Assembly (NCBI GenBank): GCA_008704415.1
Contig: VXIS01000035.1
Span: 175,459-239,458, forward strand
Reading direction: 5' to 3'
Length of the DNA: 64,000 bases
Source of the DNA: Sphaerosporella brunnea
Taxonomy: Eukaryota; Ascomycota; Pezizomycetes; Pezizales; Pyronemataceae
The notes beneath the pieces are model-generated. The model was not told the DNA's origin. It saw only the letters and a list, made by a program, of their open reading frames with translations, and made no database searches. The position numbers and the translations under genes are program-made. This document shows positions 45,841 to 56,642 of this stretch, piece by piece. Numbering within the stretch: position 1 is the stretch's first letter; each line of letters begins with the position of its first letter.

Positions 45841-46262
45841 TAGAGGTACTCAAGGTAGGCTGAAACCCGGGCTGGCTGGAAGTCAGGTCACGTTGAGAGG
45901 CTCCTTTCCCAGCCTGGTTTTCTCAGCCAGCTCTGACAGGAGATTTTCGCGGTTTACTCAGCAAAAAGCGACAGCCCTCTGGCGACATGCCGGCCACCTC
46001 GCAACCTCCTCAGCCGTCACCCAAGATTACGCGAAGTATAGCGATTGCGAAGAGGAAGAAGATGGACTGCAGGACCCGGACCAGGCCCGGGGCTGAAGAC
46101 AGAGCGATGGTGGTGGCTGGTGGTCCTGGGCAGTGGCCATGGCGGCGACACTTGTAGGACGTCACCCAGCTAGCAACCAAAAAGTTCGCAGCCAAGCTGG
46201 AGCTATTTTACGACACCCGATTTCCAGCCAGCCTGGGGTTTTCAGCCTACCTTGAGCTCCGT
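45841..46262. mobile_element. TIR element, GGTACTCAAGG family copy 1
   Basis: Left end GGTACTCAAGGTAGGCTGAAA; right end complementary (TTTTCAGCCTACCTTGAG). Arms match over about 30 bases. The right border has decayed beyond CTTGAG. Internal motifs CAGGTCACGTTGAG and GCAGCCA(A/G)GCTGGAG are shared with the copy at 46541. Confidence 0.7.
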
Positions 46263-46540
46263 CTGACTAAGTAGGCCCACGTGCCTCGCGCATGCTCGCT
46301 TAACGAATCCCGTGACACCTCGCTTACCGCTGCCGTGCTTACAACGATAACAAGCGAACATCCGTGTGGTGACCACACGGCGAGCCATGATGAGTTCAGC
46401 TTCACTCAATGCTTAATCGCGTAGAATAAGAGTGAAACGTATGTGTGTGTGTGATGATAGAGCTTACCAACAGCGTATCACTCGTGCAAAGGTAGGGTAA
46501 AATTTTCGTATTTTCCGGGTCACGTGACTTTGCCCTACAT

Positions 46541-46919
46541 TAGTGGTACTCAAGGTAGGCTGAAAAGGCCGGCTGGCTGGAAATCAGGTCACGTTGAGTG
46601 GGTTCTATTGGCCGCAGGCCACGTGAGTTTTCCAGCGAGATTTTTCCATCCAGCTCCGAAAAATCAGGCTTGCTGGGCAACAAAGAGATCAGATGACAAT
46701 ATTTTCACGTGACCACACGCTTTACTCAGCGAAATTTACTCCGCTCTAGAGCCCACGCTTGATTTCGTCACAGCCTGGTGGCATGACCGCGACGTCAGCC
46801 AGCACGTTTGCACAAAAGGTCCCTCAAAGTCTGCAGCCAGGCTGGAGCCTCCTATTGGATCTTTTGCGGCACTCGATTTCCAGCCAGCCGGTCTTTTCAG
46901 CCTACCTTGAGTACCACTA
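46541..46919. mobile_element. TIR element, GGTACTCAAGG family copy 2
   Basis: 379 bp bounded by TAGTGGTACTCAAGG and its exact reverse complement, with TA at both ends. It shares terminal and internal motifs with the copy at 45841. Its right end abuts the target duplication of the hAT-like element at 46928. No transposase is present; it is non-autonomous. Confidence 0.82.
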
Positions 46920-46927
46920 TTGTAGGA

Positions 46928-47920
46928 TAGAGCTGGGGGGGAAACTGCCAAGAACGGTTGCCAACCAGTTGCCAACCGTCCACGCGAGATTCCGTGGCCC
47001 GGGGGCAGGCCACAACGACACCACCGACGAGTAGCCACACAAAATGTCTGGCGCGTAGCCAAATAATTTAAAACGAGAAATTTAAATGGTCTGAGTGCTC
47101 AGCGGCCTATGAATGTTTCTGCTCATCTACACAATTTCTCTCCGCTCCCCCAGCAGAACTTCTCAACCGTTCCTTCAAGAGACGGCTTCTCCAGCAGCCC
47201 CTTCAACAAAACAAAATATATATATATATACTCAAGGTACGACTACTATTCTTTTGAATTAATGAGGCAGTGTACTCACAAGTTGTAGCAGAATGCCACG
47301 GCGGCTCCCCCGGCTGCAGCAGAACTCCTTGGCAGCTCACTCAGCATCATCAGGGTTGGACTGGACCTACCTGGAGGCCCGGAAGCCTGTGGTTATTGTG
47401 GGAGATACCAACGGTCCAGTAGTATCCCCTACTCGCCGCTTTTCTGATCTTCTGGCTCTGAAGCGGTTGCAACCTCGTTATAAAGGAAGAGAATTTCCAA
47501 GAGGGGCGTGATGCGATGGGTCTTTGGGGTGACCGCCTTTATTTTTTTTGGCTGGAGGCTGTTCAATTGGTGATCCAGGTCGACCCTTGGATGGTAACTG
47601 CGACATAGGTCCTACGTGTAACGCAGTGTTTCCAGGCTCAAGGAAATTTTGCACCGCGGTTTGAAGGCTGGCAACGTTGAATTCTGAAGCGATTTTCGGT
47701 TCTGTATGTAGAAGATTTGCAGCGGGATAATATGCGGAGTCTTTGTGGCAGGATGAGGTTGTGGCGACGAGCGTTGAAATCTTCACTGCACTCACTATGT
47801 AACGCGTTGTCTGTATTACTAAAAAGCACATGATCACACGGTTGACAACTGATTTTTGCTGTAGCGCGGTTGTCAACCCAGAAAATGGTTGCTTACCTAC
47901 GGCTTTCCCCCCCAGCTCTA
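46928..47920. mobile_element. hAT-like non-autonomous element
   Basis: 993 bp with termini TAGAGCTGGGGGGGAAA and the inverted copy TTTCCCCCCCAGCTCTA, flanked by the 8-bp direct repeat TTGTAGGA (46920-46927 and 47921-47928). TAGAG-type ends and 8-bp duplications are diagnostic of the hAT superfamily. Subterminal GGTTGCCAACC / GGTTGACAAC motifs occur inside both ends. No transposase frame is present. A short TATATA stretch lies at about 47217-47230. Confidence 0.82.
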
Positions 47921-48519
47921 TTGTAGGACACGGGGAGATGATGGGGGGCAGTGAGAGGATGAGCGGGTTGAAGTCAAGCGTTGATTCACAGCTAGCACTC
48001 GTACTACTTCAACCCGAACGGTATTCTATAACATTCTATAACCTGCCGTTATGCTCATCCACGGCCTCACTCCACATCCTGGAACTGCGCAGTCGCTCCG
48101 CGACATTGTCGCTAAAGCTCCTCTACGGCTCCGCTACGGAATGCGCTCCACAATGCGCTGCACAATCACAGCTAATCACTCAGCCTCTGGTAGGGTAAAT
48201 TTCGGGTTTTCCGTGTTGAGCCACCACCGCTGCGACTCACTTTGCTCTATATATATATAGTAATAGGCCACCGATTGAGTGAGCTACCTAGCCAGTCTTT
48301 ACTCGAGACCTGCTTTGCCAACTGCACGTCTTGTACACTAGCGCACAACAATTGACGGAACGGCAACCTCCCTCCTATGTACCATCTTCTGAGAACCAGC
48401 CCATCTATACGGTGATATCTCTGTAGGAATAGCCAAGCGCATGGAGCCCAATGATTCTAACACGCTCCTGCAGAGTTGTCTCTCCTTTTTCTGGTCACGT
48501 GGTGATATCACAGCCACGT

Positions 48520-49015
48520 TCAGGGTCGGGTTGCCGTTCCGTCGATTTTTGTGCGCGAGTGTACATACCAGTTTGCCAAGCTGTACCAGTGCCTGCCAAC
48601 CGCGTTGAGTAAAGAGTTGTGGTAAGCCACAGAAGCGAAGTGCTCTGACAACTCTGAGCGGTCTCCACGGAAAGCGAGTACCTCTCGTGGTTTGCTTTTA
48701 AAGTGCTTCAAGGTGCAGAAACCATACATCGAGATCCAGCTGATTGTCATCTGTTCGATCATGGGGCCGAGTGCCGACGAGTCCGATCCGGATGTCTTAA
48801 GGCTCTCATACCATTTTGGTCGGAGGAATCCAGAATCTTCTTTAATTTGACGCAGGAAATTCGCCGTCGCTTTGCGGGCAAACCCACAAGACGTATATCC
48901 ACGGCCGTTCCATATATAAAAGTAGCGGTGATCGAGCATTGCCTCGTCGGTGCTTTGAATGATCTCATTATTAGGGCATGCGAACAGGGCCGCGGTACAG
49001 TTGCATCAATGCATT
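48520..49015 (-). pseudogene. Crinkler/RHS-like gene, copy 1 (partial)
   Basis: A minus frame of 139 codons from 48939 (DHRYFYIWNGRGYTSCGFAR, FLRPKWYESL, MIEQMTISWISMYGF, VLAFRGDR) is clearly related to the copy at 53190-53900; DNA similarity extends to about 49015. After VLAFRGDRSELSEH the sequence departs from copy 2, so the nuclease-like end is missing here. It sits in a transposon-rich block. The family call rests on copy 2. Confidence 0.5.
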
Positions 49016-49059
49016 AACACCAAATAGTTATTACCGTGGGGAGGGCAGTTCTTACGTTT

Positions 49060-50035
49060 TCATATCCTCTGTGTCCATCTTTCGACTGGCCCCGCATATT
49101 TGTTTATCCTGAAAACCAGATATCCGACCTCGGGGTTTGCCCATAAGTGGTCATATACCCTCTGCCAGTTTTGAAGATAATTTCGGTCTGCCTCTCTAGA
49201 TGCAGTGTTGTCATCTTCCTTCTCTGGGCCCTCCGAGTCGCCCGACGTAGAATTGCTCTCTTCGTTTTCTGGATCCTCTTCATCGTCACTGTTGTCTGTT
49301 AATCTAAGAAGCTCATACCATTTTGGTCGGGGGAATTCGGGGAAACCCACAAGGCATATATTCATGAACTTGCTATAGACGAAAGTAGTGGTGATTGACA
49401 ACTGTCTGGTTGGCGTTCAGGCTTAAGACATGCGAGCAGAGCTGATGTACTGACCATTCGCCGATGTAGAGCGTAACCAACCCGATCGTCCACATCGTAG
49501 ATATATGCTCATACCGTGGGCCGCGCTTCGGATTCACTGCGTAGACTGTGTGGCTGTAATTGCTGCCGGAGGGTTCAAAGCGGTCGCTGGCATAGTTGTC
49601 CCGCAACGTGGTTTGGATCATAGTTGCAAGATGTTGCTCGTATTTCTTGACCTTGTGGTCGATGTTGGCCGACAACTGGGGCTCTTCGGCTGCCGAATCC
49701 CCGACCGCCGAGGAGGTTTTCAAATATGAGGCATGCACTCACGCCAAATGTCCTAAACAGGTTGTGAACCTTCGCCAGCAGTCGGCGGTCCATGCGTTCA
49801 GCACGCTGCATCAACCGTCAGTTGTGCGTCACCTGCAAAGTGTCGGAGCCAGAAACTCACAACGCGGCCACCATCGCCTACCTCTACCAGCGTGGGAAAA
49901 CGTAGGTTTCGGTATTGTGTTCTTTTCGCAGACTGACCGTCGCAAATCGAGGTACAGGTCGGTACGCTCATGTTCTGGCACCTCGTCATCCCGTAAGTAC
50001 AGGTGGTAAGCACAATAACAGAGGAACGTGCTCAC
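49060..50035 (-). pseudogene. Unrecognised gene pieces with a Crinkler/RHS-like segment
   Basis: Minus frames at 50035-49829 (RDDEVPEHERTDLYLDLRRS, ending HAGRGRRWWPR before a GTGAGT), 49738-49373 (YEQHLATMIQTTLRDNYASD) and 49401-49060 (PRPKWYELLR, an acidic Asp/Glu stretch, then LQNWQRVYDHLWANPEVGY) look like exons of one or two genes. GTGAGT donors follow WWPR (about 49857) and FRTFG (about 49743). The PKWYE segment and the DNA around 49340-49400 match the two Crinkler/RHS-like copies nearby. I cannot join the pieces with confidence. Confidence 0.35.
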
Positions 50036-51091
50036 TCATGTTGTAGTCGCCTTATGCCGAAGCCTGTACCGTCTGTGTGTGAAATATAGTGTGCAACAAC
50101 ATTGTTTTAACCGCCCTTGTCGGCACCACATGACACTCCTCTGGAATTTACTGTCAACCACTCAGTCGTTCTATCGTCCTTTTGAGGGCCACTTGCAACC
50201 GAATGCCAGTTATTGAGGACAAGGTTTTGCATAGGAATCGTACTAACCGAGGGGCAGCGGCAGTAGCGGTGTGATCGCGCTTGCCGCGGAGCGTGATTGC
50301 TATGCTTCACTAAGTATATTTCGCAAACCAATCACTAATGTAGCAAGTGGAATCCGTACCTTCTATTCCATCACAGAAGGGATATCGCAGGCTCTTCCAG
50401 CCACGGTCCAAGCATTGTAATGGGTGTGTTGGCTGACTGAGCATGCTGTCCGAAGGTGTTCACCAAGGCAATATCCTTTCAAGCCGACACCATCAAATGG
50501 TGATGGGTTTTGTTTTCTGCGTATACCGCTTCGAGAAGTTAAAAGCCGGAGATTGATCAAGGAGTGTTGTAAATGGAAAGGGAGAAGGACGTGCACTGGT
50601 GCACACGTGCTCCGGACAACCTACAACACCGAACACAGGCCTATGGCTTACCATCTGCATTTTGGTTCTTGCCAAACACAGATTAAGTGACTTCGCGACT
50701 TGATCCGAGCCATCCAAGATTAGTCTTCAGGTAGTTTTGTACATATTTTTCATGATCAGCCGTGTATCAGTCATAGGTAGTCACTCGCTTTGCAAGTCCA
50801 CAAGAGTTCTACCGACATCACAGATGCTTAGAGCGAAGACACAAAGCCCAACGATTCATTGTATAAATTCCCTTCAAACTAGAAGCCAAAAAAACAAGAT
50901 ACAAAGCATTGATACCGCTGGCCAGCGTTTTTTTTATCCTTTTCCCCTTTTTTTTCCTTTTTGTCCTTTTCCAAAAAAAAACCCCCGAATTCAGCTCGTA
51001 ACGATTCGACCGCCAAGGTCGAAGTTAGGAACTAGAGCCTATGTAACGTCAGCCACTTGACTTATACGCTTAACTACGGCCTGACTGACTG
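50036..51091. other. Intergenic, no gene seen
   Basis: About 1 kb with short unrecognised frames only; the last 200 bases are AT-rich 3' flank of the SMP gene. Confidence 0.5.
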
Positions 51092-51343
51092 CTACTTCTT
51101 GGCGCCGGCATTGCCGCCCTGGGGGGCATTGTTGGTGTTCTTGTCGCCAGCAGACTGGGCGCGGGAAGCAAAGCTGCCTGTACCAGTGCCGTTGCCTCCT
51201 TTGGCCTGATCGCGGGGTGTTAATGGTGACTGGAAACAAACATTGACTGGGGAGGAGGGGATCTGGAGCGACAGTACCTGGCTCGACTGAATCCTTGAGG
51301 CGTCTTCCTTGGTCACAGGCTTGCTGTTATTATTTCCAGACAT
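51092..51343 (-). CDS. Small SMP-domain (seed-maturation-like) protein
   Basis: Two exons, 51343-51278 and 51205-51092, give 59 aa. The sequence has the SMP/LEA pattern TKEDASRIQSSQ-AKGG...SFASRAQSAGDKN with a Gly/Asn-rich end. Without splicing the 72-bp intron (gtactg...atcag) the frame stays open, but the insert (VLSLQIPSSPVNVCFQSP) breaks the conserved motif, so splicing is preferred. The protein is very hydrophilic and has no membrane segment. Such small fungal proteins are thought to be stress-protective, LEA-like; that role is inference. A TATA box lies about 135 bp upstream. Confidence 0.75.
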   Translation of the reverse strand: MSGNNNSKPVTKEDASRIQSSQVLSLQIPSSPVNVCFQSPLTPRDQAKGGNGTGTGSFASRAQSAGDKNTNNAPQGGNAGAKK

Positions 51344-51365
51344 GGCAGTTACTGGCTAATGGAGT

Positions 51366-51430
51366 TTTTGGTTTGCTAAATGGTGGAAGTGGAAGTTGGT
51401 GGAAGTGGAAGTTGGTGGAAGTGGAAGTGC
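51366..51430. repeat. GGTGGAAGTGGAAGTT tandem repeat in the SMP gene leader
   Basis: Three to four copies of a 17-bp unit (GGTGGAAGTGGAAGTT-) lie between the TATA box and the ATG, so they are probably transcribed. Confidence 0.75.
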
Positions 51431-51473
51431 GAGGTGAGAAGTTCACTGAGATGATGGAGCCGTGGGCAGGGGG

Positions 51474-51482
51474 CCTTTTATA
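51474..51482 (-). promoter_or_regulatory. TATA box of the SMP gene
   Basis: TATAAAAGG on the minus strand, about 131-139 bases before the ATG at 51343. Confidence 0.6.
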
Positions 51483-52124
51483 GAAGAGGAAACGACGACG
51501 ATGACGACGTAATAATCTTGTGAGCTATCATGTAGATGCTCGTTCGCTCTTGTGGGTTCATAAGTTGGCATTGTTCATGGGCCATATGTACCACACCGAA
51601 GCCGTTGTTCAATAAAGCATTTTCAATCGATAAATGCCTCATGAATACGAAAACTCCCGCAATAAACACCACGAATAGTGTGTGTACATAGGTATCAAAC
51701 AGCCCCTTGGACTTCTATCCCCAAGGGCGTGATGCCGATAACCAGGAAGGTTGGTGGCGTTGATACTAAGAATAGAACAAAGAAGCAGAGGTCACTTCGT
51801 AAAGATAAGTCGGCATGTGAGCAGTAACGTTCCTAAACCCCTTTCTCTTCTACTGGGAGATGAATAGCAAACGGCTCGTGAGGTAGCTGTCCAAACATTA
51901 ACACTGGTGGTTGCAAGGTCAATCCTGTTAAAGCACGGCTCTGTGCTCGTATCCTGATATGCAGGCACCCATGGTTGACAAACAGCAATGAAAGAATCGC
52001 AAGGTGCCTTGAATTAAGACCTCCCCGTCGCTCTCTACTTTAGGGGCCCAACTTGCTTTTTCCTTTTGGGGTGGATTTTCTGTGTATGTTAACCGAAAGG
52101 CCTGGCCTACAACTAACGGCCGGC
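51483..52124. other. Upstream of the SMP gene, no gene seen
   Basis: Short unrecognised frames only, up to the foldback MITE at 52125. Confidence 0.5.
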
Positions 52125-52243
52125 TACCGCATAAACTCGCGAACAAGAGACTGGGCTAAGTCACTGCGCCATGTAGGCTTAGTGACTTTGCCACATGGCG
52201 CAGTGACTTAGCCCCAGTCTCTTGTTCGCGAGTTTATGCGGTA
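52125..52243. mobile_element. Foldback MITE, TACCG family copy 3 (short)
   Basis: 119 bp forming an almost complete palindrome. The ends TACCGCATAAACTCG match the ends of the MITE at 38484 (TACCGTATAAACTCG), but the interior differs (CTAAGTCACTGCGCCATGT arms). It is flanked by TA. Confidence 0.8.
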
Positions 52244-52484
52244 CTGGGATTTAGTACGTTTCTACCCGAGTTTTACAATGCCAACGACCGGTTTACTAAG
52301 AAAATCCACACAACACGCACAAAAAACATGATAATGCGACAATGCGACAAAGAGGCCGCAAGAAGACCATCCCGCAACAGCTAATACCAACCGCTGGCTA
52401 TAATCTGACTTTTTACGATAAAAATTGTTAAAATAAACCAAACGGACCACTTACACTAACCCTCACCACCGCTCACGTGTCCAG

Positions 52485-52921
52485 ACGTACCACTAAGTCC
52501 ATATCCGTGGAGAGGGAAGCCTGGCTGGCAAAACACTGCAAGCCCAAGGGCTACTTCCGCCATCGGAGGAAGCCCGATCCAACAGCCTACAAGTGCAGAA
52601 AGACCCTTGCAGCACGCTTCTTCCAGCTTAGACCTGGCGGCCCCGTACCAGCACACGGCCGGACGCCGTGATGGCTACAAGTGCTGGTTCTGTACGAAGA
52701 AGCCAGTCCAAACAAGGGAATATCTGTTCAAGTTCTGCGCACGATGGCGGAAGGAGCAAGGAGTGCTGTGGAAAGAAGTGGAGTCGGCCATCGAGGGGGA
52801 GCACAAGAGACGGAGGATGAATACTTCCATGAAGGTCCTGTTGTCCGATGAACGCTGTACGAAAGCGGTGATGGCTTTCCTGAGCAGCACCCAAGTTGGA
52901 CTGTGGCCTGCTAAGGCCTAA
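52485..52921 (+). pseudogene. LINE (Tad-like) ORF2 C-terminal fragment, frameshifted
   Basis: The plus strand reads AARFFQLR in one frame, then, after a shift near 52640, AGRRDGYKCWFCTKKPVQTR and EYLFKFCARWRKEQGVLWKE in another, ending at a stop at 52919-52921. This matches the zinc-knuckle tail (CxxC...H/Y...C..W) at the end of fungal non-LTR retrotransposon ORF2. Reverse transcriptase and the endonuclease are absent. It is a 5'-truncated dead copy, showing that LINE machinery has acted here. Confidence 0.65.
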
Positions 52922-53189
52922 ATTGTTTCTCGACCCCGTATCTTCTTTCTTTCGTTTGTTCAACTCATTGGTGTGCTTATTTATATGGTGCGAATTTCCT
53001 TGAATCATTTTCCTTTGGAGGTGCAGACCCCGCAGTAGAACTTCTGGGCCTAGGGGCAGCATTACCTCCGCTTCTATATGTCGTGGCCGCAAGCGGCCAA
53101 ATACAATATGCTCCCCTATACTCCTCTGCTCTCCCGAAAATTTATCGTACTAGGCTGGGGATCAGATCGACCGAGCACTCCTCAACTTT

Positions 53190-53900
53190 TCACGCAGCCT
53201 TGGGCTGATCTCCTTGATCGAAACATGACGCAGTTAGAACGAGTGCTATTTCTAGCACCGGTCCACGTCTCCTTGAACTGCTCGCTGTCCACCTTTGTTC
53301 CAACATCCTCGAGGGCCCAGATGAACATGAATCCAACCTTCTTGCAGTTAAGTTCCTCGACTCACCACTCCCAACCCTTCAGGAAGACGTCCTCGGTGTT
53401 TTTATGGTAACCGGATATTGTAATCTGTATTCCGGCAACACCGAGGGTGCGCTTGGAATCCACATACACCATAATAAAATCGACCTCCGGGTAATTGGAC
53501 CTCAATTGGGCGTATAGAAAGAACCCCGGGTGGCCTGACAGTTCTGGCCGGTCTCCATGAAAAGCGAGTACCTCTCGTAAGTGCTTCAGCCTGAGATCGC
53601 CAAAACCATGCATTGAGATCCAGCTTATTGTCGTCTGTTCAATCATGAAGCCGAGTGTCGACGGGTTGGGTCCGGATGCCTTAAGCCTGTCGCACCACTT
53701 TGGTCGGAGGAATTCATGATTTTTCTTAATTCCACGCAGGAAATTCGCCGCCACTTTGCGGGCAAACCCACAAGACGTCTATCCCTGGCCGTTCAAGATA
53801 TAAAAGCAACAGTGATCGAGCATTGTCTCGTCGGTGCTTTGAATGACCCCATTATGAAGGCACGTGAACAGGGCTGCGATATAGCCAGTGTTGTCAGTAG
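53190..53900 (-). pseudogene. Crinkler/RHS-like gene, copy 2, with two stop codons
   Basis: One minus frame runs from MLDHCCFYILNGQG (53820s) through FLRPKWCDRL, MIEQTTISWISMHGF and PEVDFIMVYVDSKRTLGVAG to IQITISGYHKNTEDVF, then GWEW and KKVGFMFIWALEDVG. It is broken by TAG at 53779-53781, where copy 1 has a Tyr codon, and by TGA at 53362-53364, which follows GWEW at a position where a second Trp is expected. The VDF...IQIT..HK pattern is like the PD-(D/E)XK-type nuclease end of Crinkler and retrotransposon-hotspot (RHS) proteins. No intact copy is visible in this window. Confidence 0.6.
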
Positions 53901-55637
53901 CCAGCCGGCCCGGCTGGCTGCGTCGGGCTGATCAAAAAGCCGGCTGGCTGTTTGGGCTCCCTTTTAACGGGCCGTCTGCAAACGCAACAACAAGTAGAGT
54001 GAGTTGAATCTGCGCGCAAATGACAACTTAAAAAAGAAAAGAAAAAGATCGTCGTCCCTTGAATCGCTAGGGCCGACCATTATACATCCCTACCATCGCG
54101 CCCACCATCCAATACACTCACCCGCGTTCATGACCTCATCGCCATTCACCAACCTAATCCGGAGCTGTGGTCATGTACCATGTCTCACCATGACGACTCC
54201 AGAAGTTCCTGACGGGGCGTTGCTACCAGCAAAGGACTCCCATTCTGTTCGACTGAAAACTCCCAAAATTGCCACAGATGGAGTCAATAAAGTGCGTTTC
54301 TGGGCCAGGTGAAGCTGATTCGGATCATGAGATAGCAAAATGCGAAATCAGGTATAGAAAGAGAGGAAAAAATAGCCTTAAAGAACTTCAAATCGTAGAT
54401 AGTATGCGTTTTTGTATTTTTTTTCCTTTGCCCGGTCGTCCAGCCTACCGGGAAAATGTGCTCTTTGCTCGGTGGTATGGGCTAAATTTGTTTGCCTGGC
54501 TGGCTGGCCAGCCGAGGAAACTGGCCAGTTGGTTAGCTGACCGGCCGATTGGCCGGTCAGTCGGTCAGTTGGTCGCCAGTACAATTTGCACGGCAGGATA
54601 GAACATATATCTAGTGAGACCGAGTTCATGAATTGAATTCCGCGGCTAAACATCATTCTTTCAGCTCCTCCAGCAGTATGATCTGTAATGCCTATAAAAG
54701 ACATACAAGAGTGTGGAACATGAGTCGCAAGGGGTTCAGGTTGCGATGTGCGTAGGGTCTCGCTCATCAATGCGGAGCTATCTCTCAAGGAAAAGGCACA
54801 TCCTGCAGATCCTACGAAGGTGAGGTTTTCAAAGCGTTCTATGATTCCTGGGCGACCACCGGCCGAAGAAGGTTGGTGGGAGGTGTGCAGTGATTTGAAT
54901 AGGCGCCTGCGGCTATGGTTATGCGCGCACCGGCAGCCCAACGGCGGCAACTCAACCTCCCTAGCCGCCCCGCCGCCCGGTCGCCGTGCCGTACCGCTCC
55001 TTAGCCCTTGGCCTTGGCTAAGCCGCAGGAAGACGTGTTTCGCCTAGGAGCTGACCATTGCGCATGCAATTGGCGAGATGTTTCGGCTGACAGTTTTTGG
55101 TTTCCAGGTGTCACGCGGGCGAATTAAAGTCGTTGAGCATCAACAACGTTGTCAGAAAATTTTTCGGACGGCTGCGCTAGGGCACGGCTAGCCTGTAAAC
55201 CGTGGGAAATGTCACGATGGTCAAACACAACACGGCTTCGGCTTCACTGGATTTCCTCCAGCAAGTAGGTACCCACGCGCGAGGAAATTCTCGAGAACAA
55301 AAATTTTCTCAAGCCAAATGGAAAAAAATACTGATAGGAACAAGTGCAAGTCTCGAGAGCTAATTTAAAAACGTAAATTCCGCATATCCAACGTTTAGAG
55401 CTTGAAACTGTGAACGCTTTGAACAACCCTTGACTCCCGTTGCTCTCACAACACACGGGTCCTCGTCTCGTTGCTGTCGATGCCTATACCGACATTTCAT
55501 GGAACGGTGACGACGACGACATCGCCTCGTGCTCTTCTCTCGGCCCCCTCGTCGAAGCAATAATGCCGGACTGGGTTGTTGCCGAATGGAAGGCGAGAAA
55601 CAGGCCTTGCGCAACGAGGCCATCCAGAACTGGCTTT
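53901..55637. other. Repeat-scarred intergenic region
   Basis: GGCTGGC-rich palindromic scraps occur at 53900-53965 and 54490-54580, possibly decayed ends of the GGCTGGCTGG-containing TIR elements found near 46 kb. Remaining open frames are short and unrecognised. Confidence 0.45.
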
Positions 55638-56262
55638 GTTTTTTTTTTGTTTTGGTCATATTGCATTCGGCCGCTTGCGGCTATGGCATATATAGAAAAG
55701 AGAGACTGTGCTACCCCTTAGGAACAAGCCCCATGGGAACAAGCCTACTGCTGGGCCTGCGGCTCTCTTAAGGAAAGAAAATCAAGGAAATCGCAACTCG
55801 TATCCCCTGGACCGTAATCTGGTCCATATGGACCAGAAGCCCGCTACGGTCCAGGGGATACAGAAAAGACTGTGTTTCACCCCTCTTCAGGCTCGCCCGT
55901 CAGGAGCCCGCTGCTCCTTCTCCTTCCCTTTCCCCTTCTCCTTCTCCTTCTTTCTGCCCCCCAGGGTTTGCGCGTTGTGCGTGGCTTGGTGTTGCCAGCT
56001 CCTCCTCCTATGTAGAAGTTGAAGCACACTGCTCCGTCACCGGCCACTTACGGGACGCTCTTCGCGGCTGCAGTGCGGCCCGAGGACCGCCTGCGCTTCT
56101 TTCTCTCGACCTTCTGCCATCCTTCTTTCGTCTCAGCCTCATCGCGGGGGGCGGGTGCATCTCGCGTGTCAGGCGATGGGCGCACTGAGACCAGTGCGTC
56201 GCTCGGCCCTGCATGCTTCGGATGCATTAGGGAGGGGGGGAGGGGATCTCCCGTGCGTGTTT
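55638..56262 (-). mobile_element. 5'-truncated half-LINE copy, minus strand
   Basis: Minus-strand sequence from about 56262 matches the last third of the gag-like ORF at 56643-57662 (shared ACGCACGGGAGAT, the GRRSRERSAGGPRA shadow frame, and the end of the ORF). It then has its own 3' UTR and ends in an A-rich AAAAC-type tail read on the minus strand (55638-55660). It has lost its 5' two thirds, as LINE-type insertions often do. A 62-bp foldback (55800-55861) sits in its 3' UTR. Confidence 0.65.
55800..55861. repeat. 62-bp nested foldback
   Basis: Outer arms GTATCCCCTGGACCGTA (55800-55816) and the exact complement (55845-55861) enclose a perfect 18-bp palindrome CTGGTCCATATGGACCAG (55819-55836). 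Confidence 0.85.
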
Positions 56263-56533
56263 CGATACTGGTGCATCACTACTTAGTTAAGCACAGAGTG
56301 ATATTCAGTGAAGCAACGATCGCGTGATATTCTGACCCGAGCAACAGCCGGTGCAGCCCACAGCCAGCTGGCCAATGTTATTATGAATGAGTTCTCTGAC
56401 CTTTCGGCTATGTTTCAACAGCATCCGAAACCAAGAACATTCGTTTTGGTTACTGCCAGATTAGCACGGGACTAAGGCAGATCAACTCATAAAGTATCAC
56501 TCGAGTATCCATCCCGCCGGGATTGCTGCCACG

Positions 56534-56550
56534 AAGCACTTCATCAACCA
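56534..56550. repeat. Left target duplication of the half-LINE
   Basis: AAGCACTTCATCAACCA recurs at 60098-60114 directly after the A-rich tail. A 16-17 bp duplication is typical of target-primed reverse transcription. Confidence 0.85.
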
Positions 56551-56642
56551 CACCACTCGCTTCGTGCTTACCAACGCCAAGCCGCAACGTGGTGCTCGCT
56601 GATTGGTCTATACCTACCATCACGAATCCTACTTTAGCCTCA

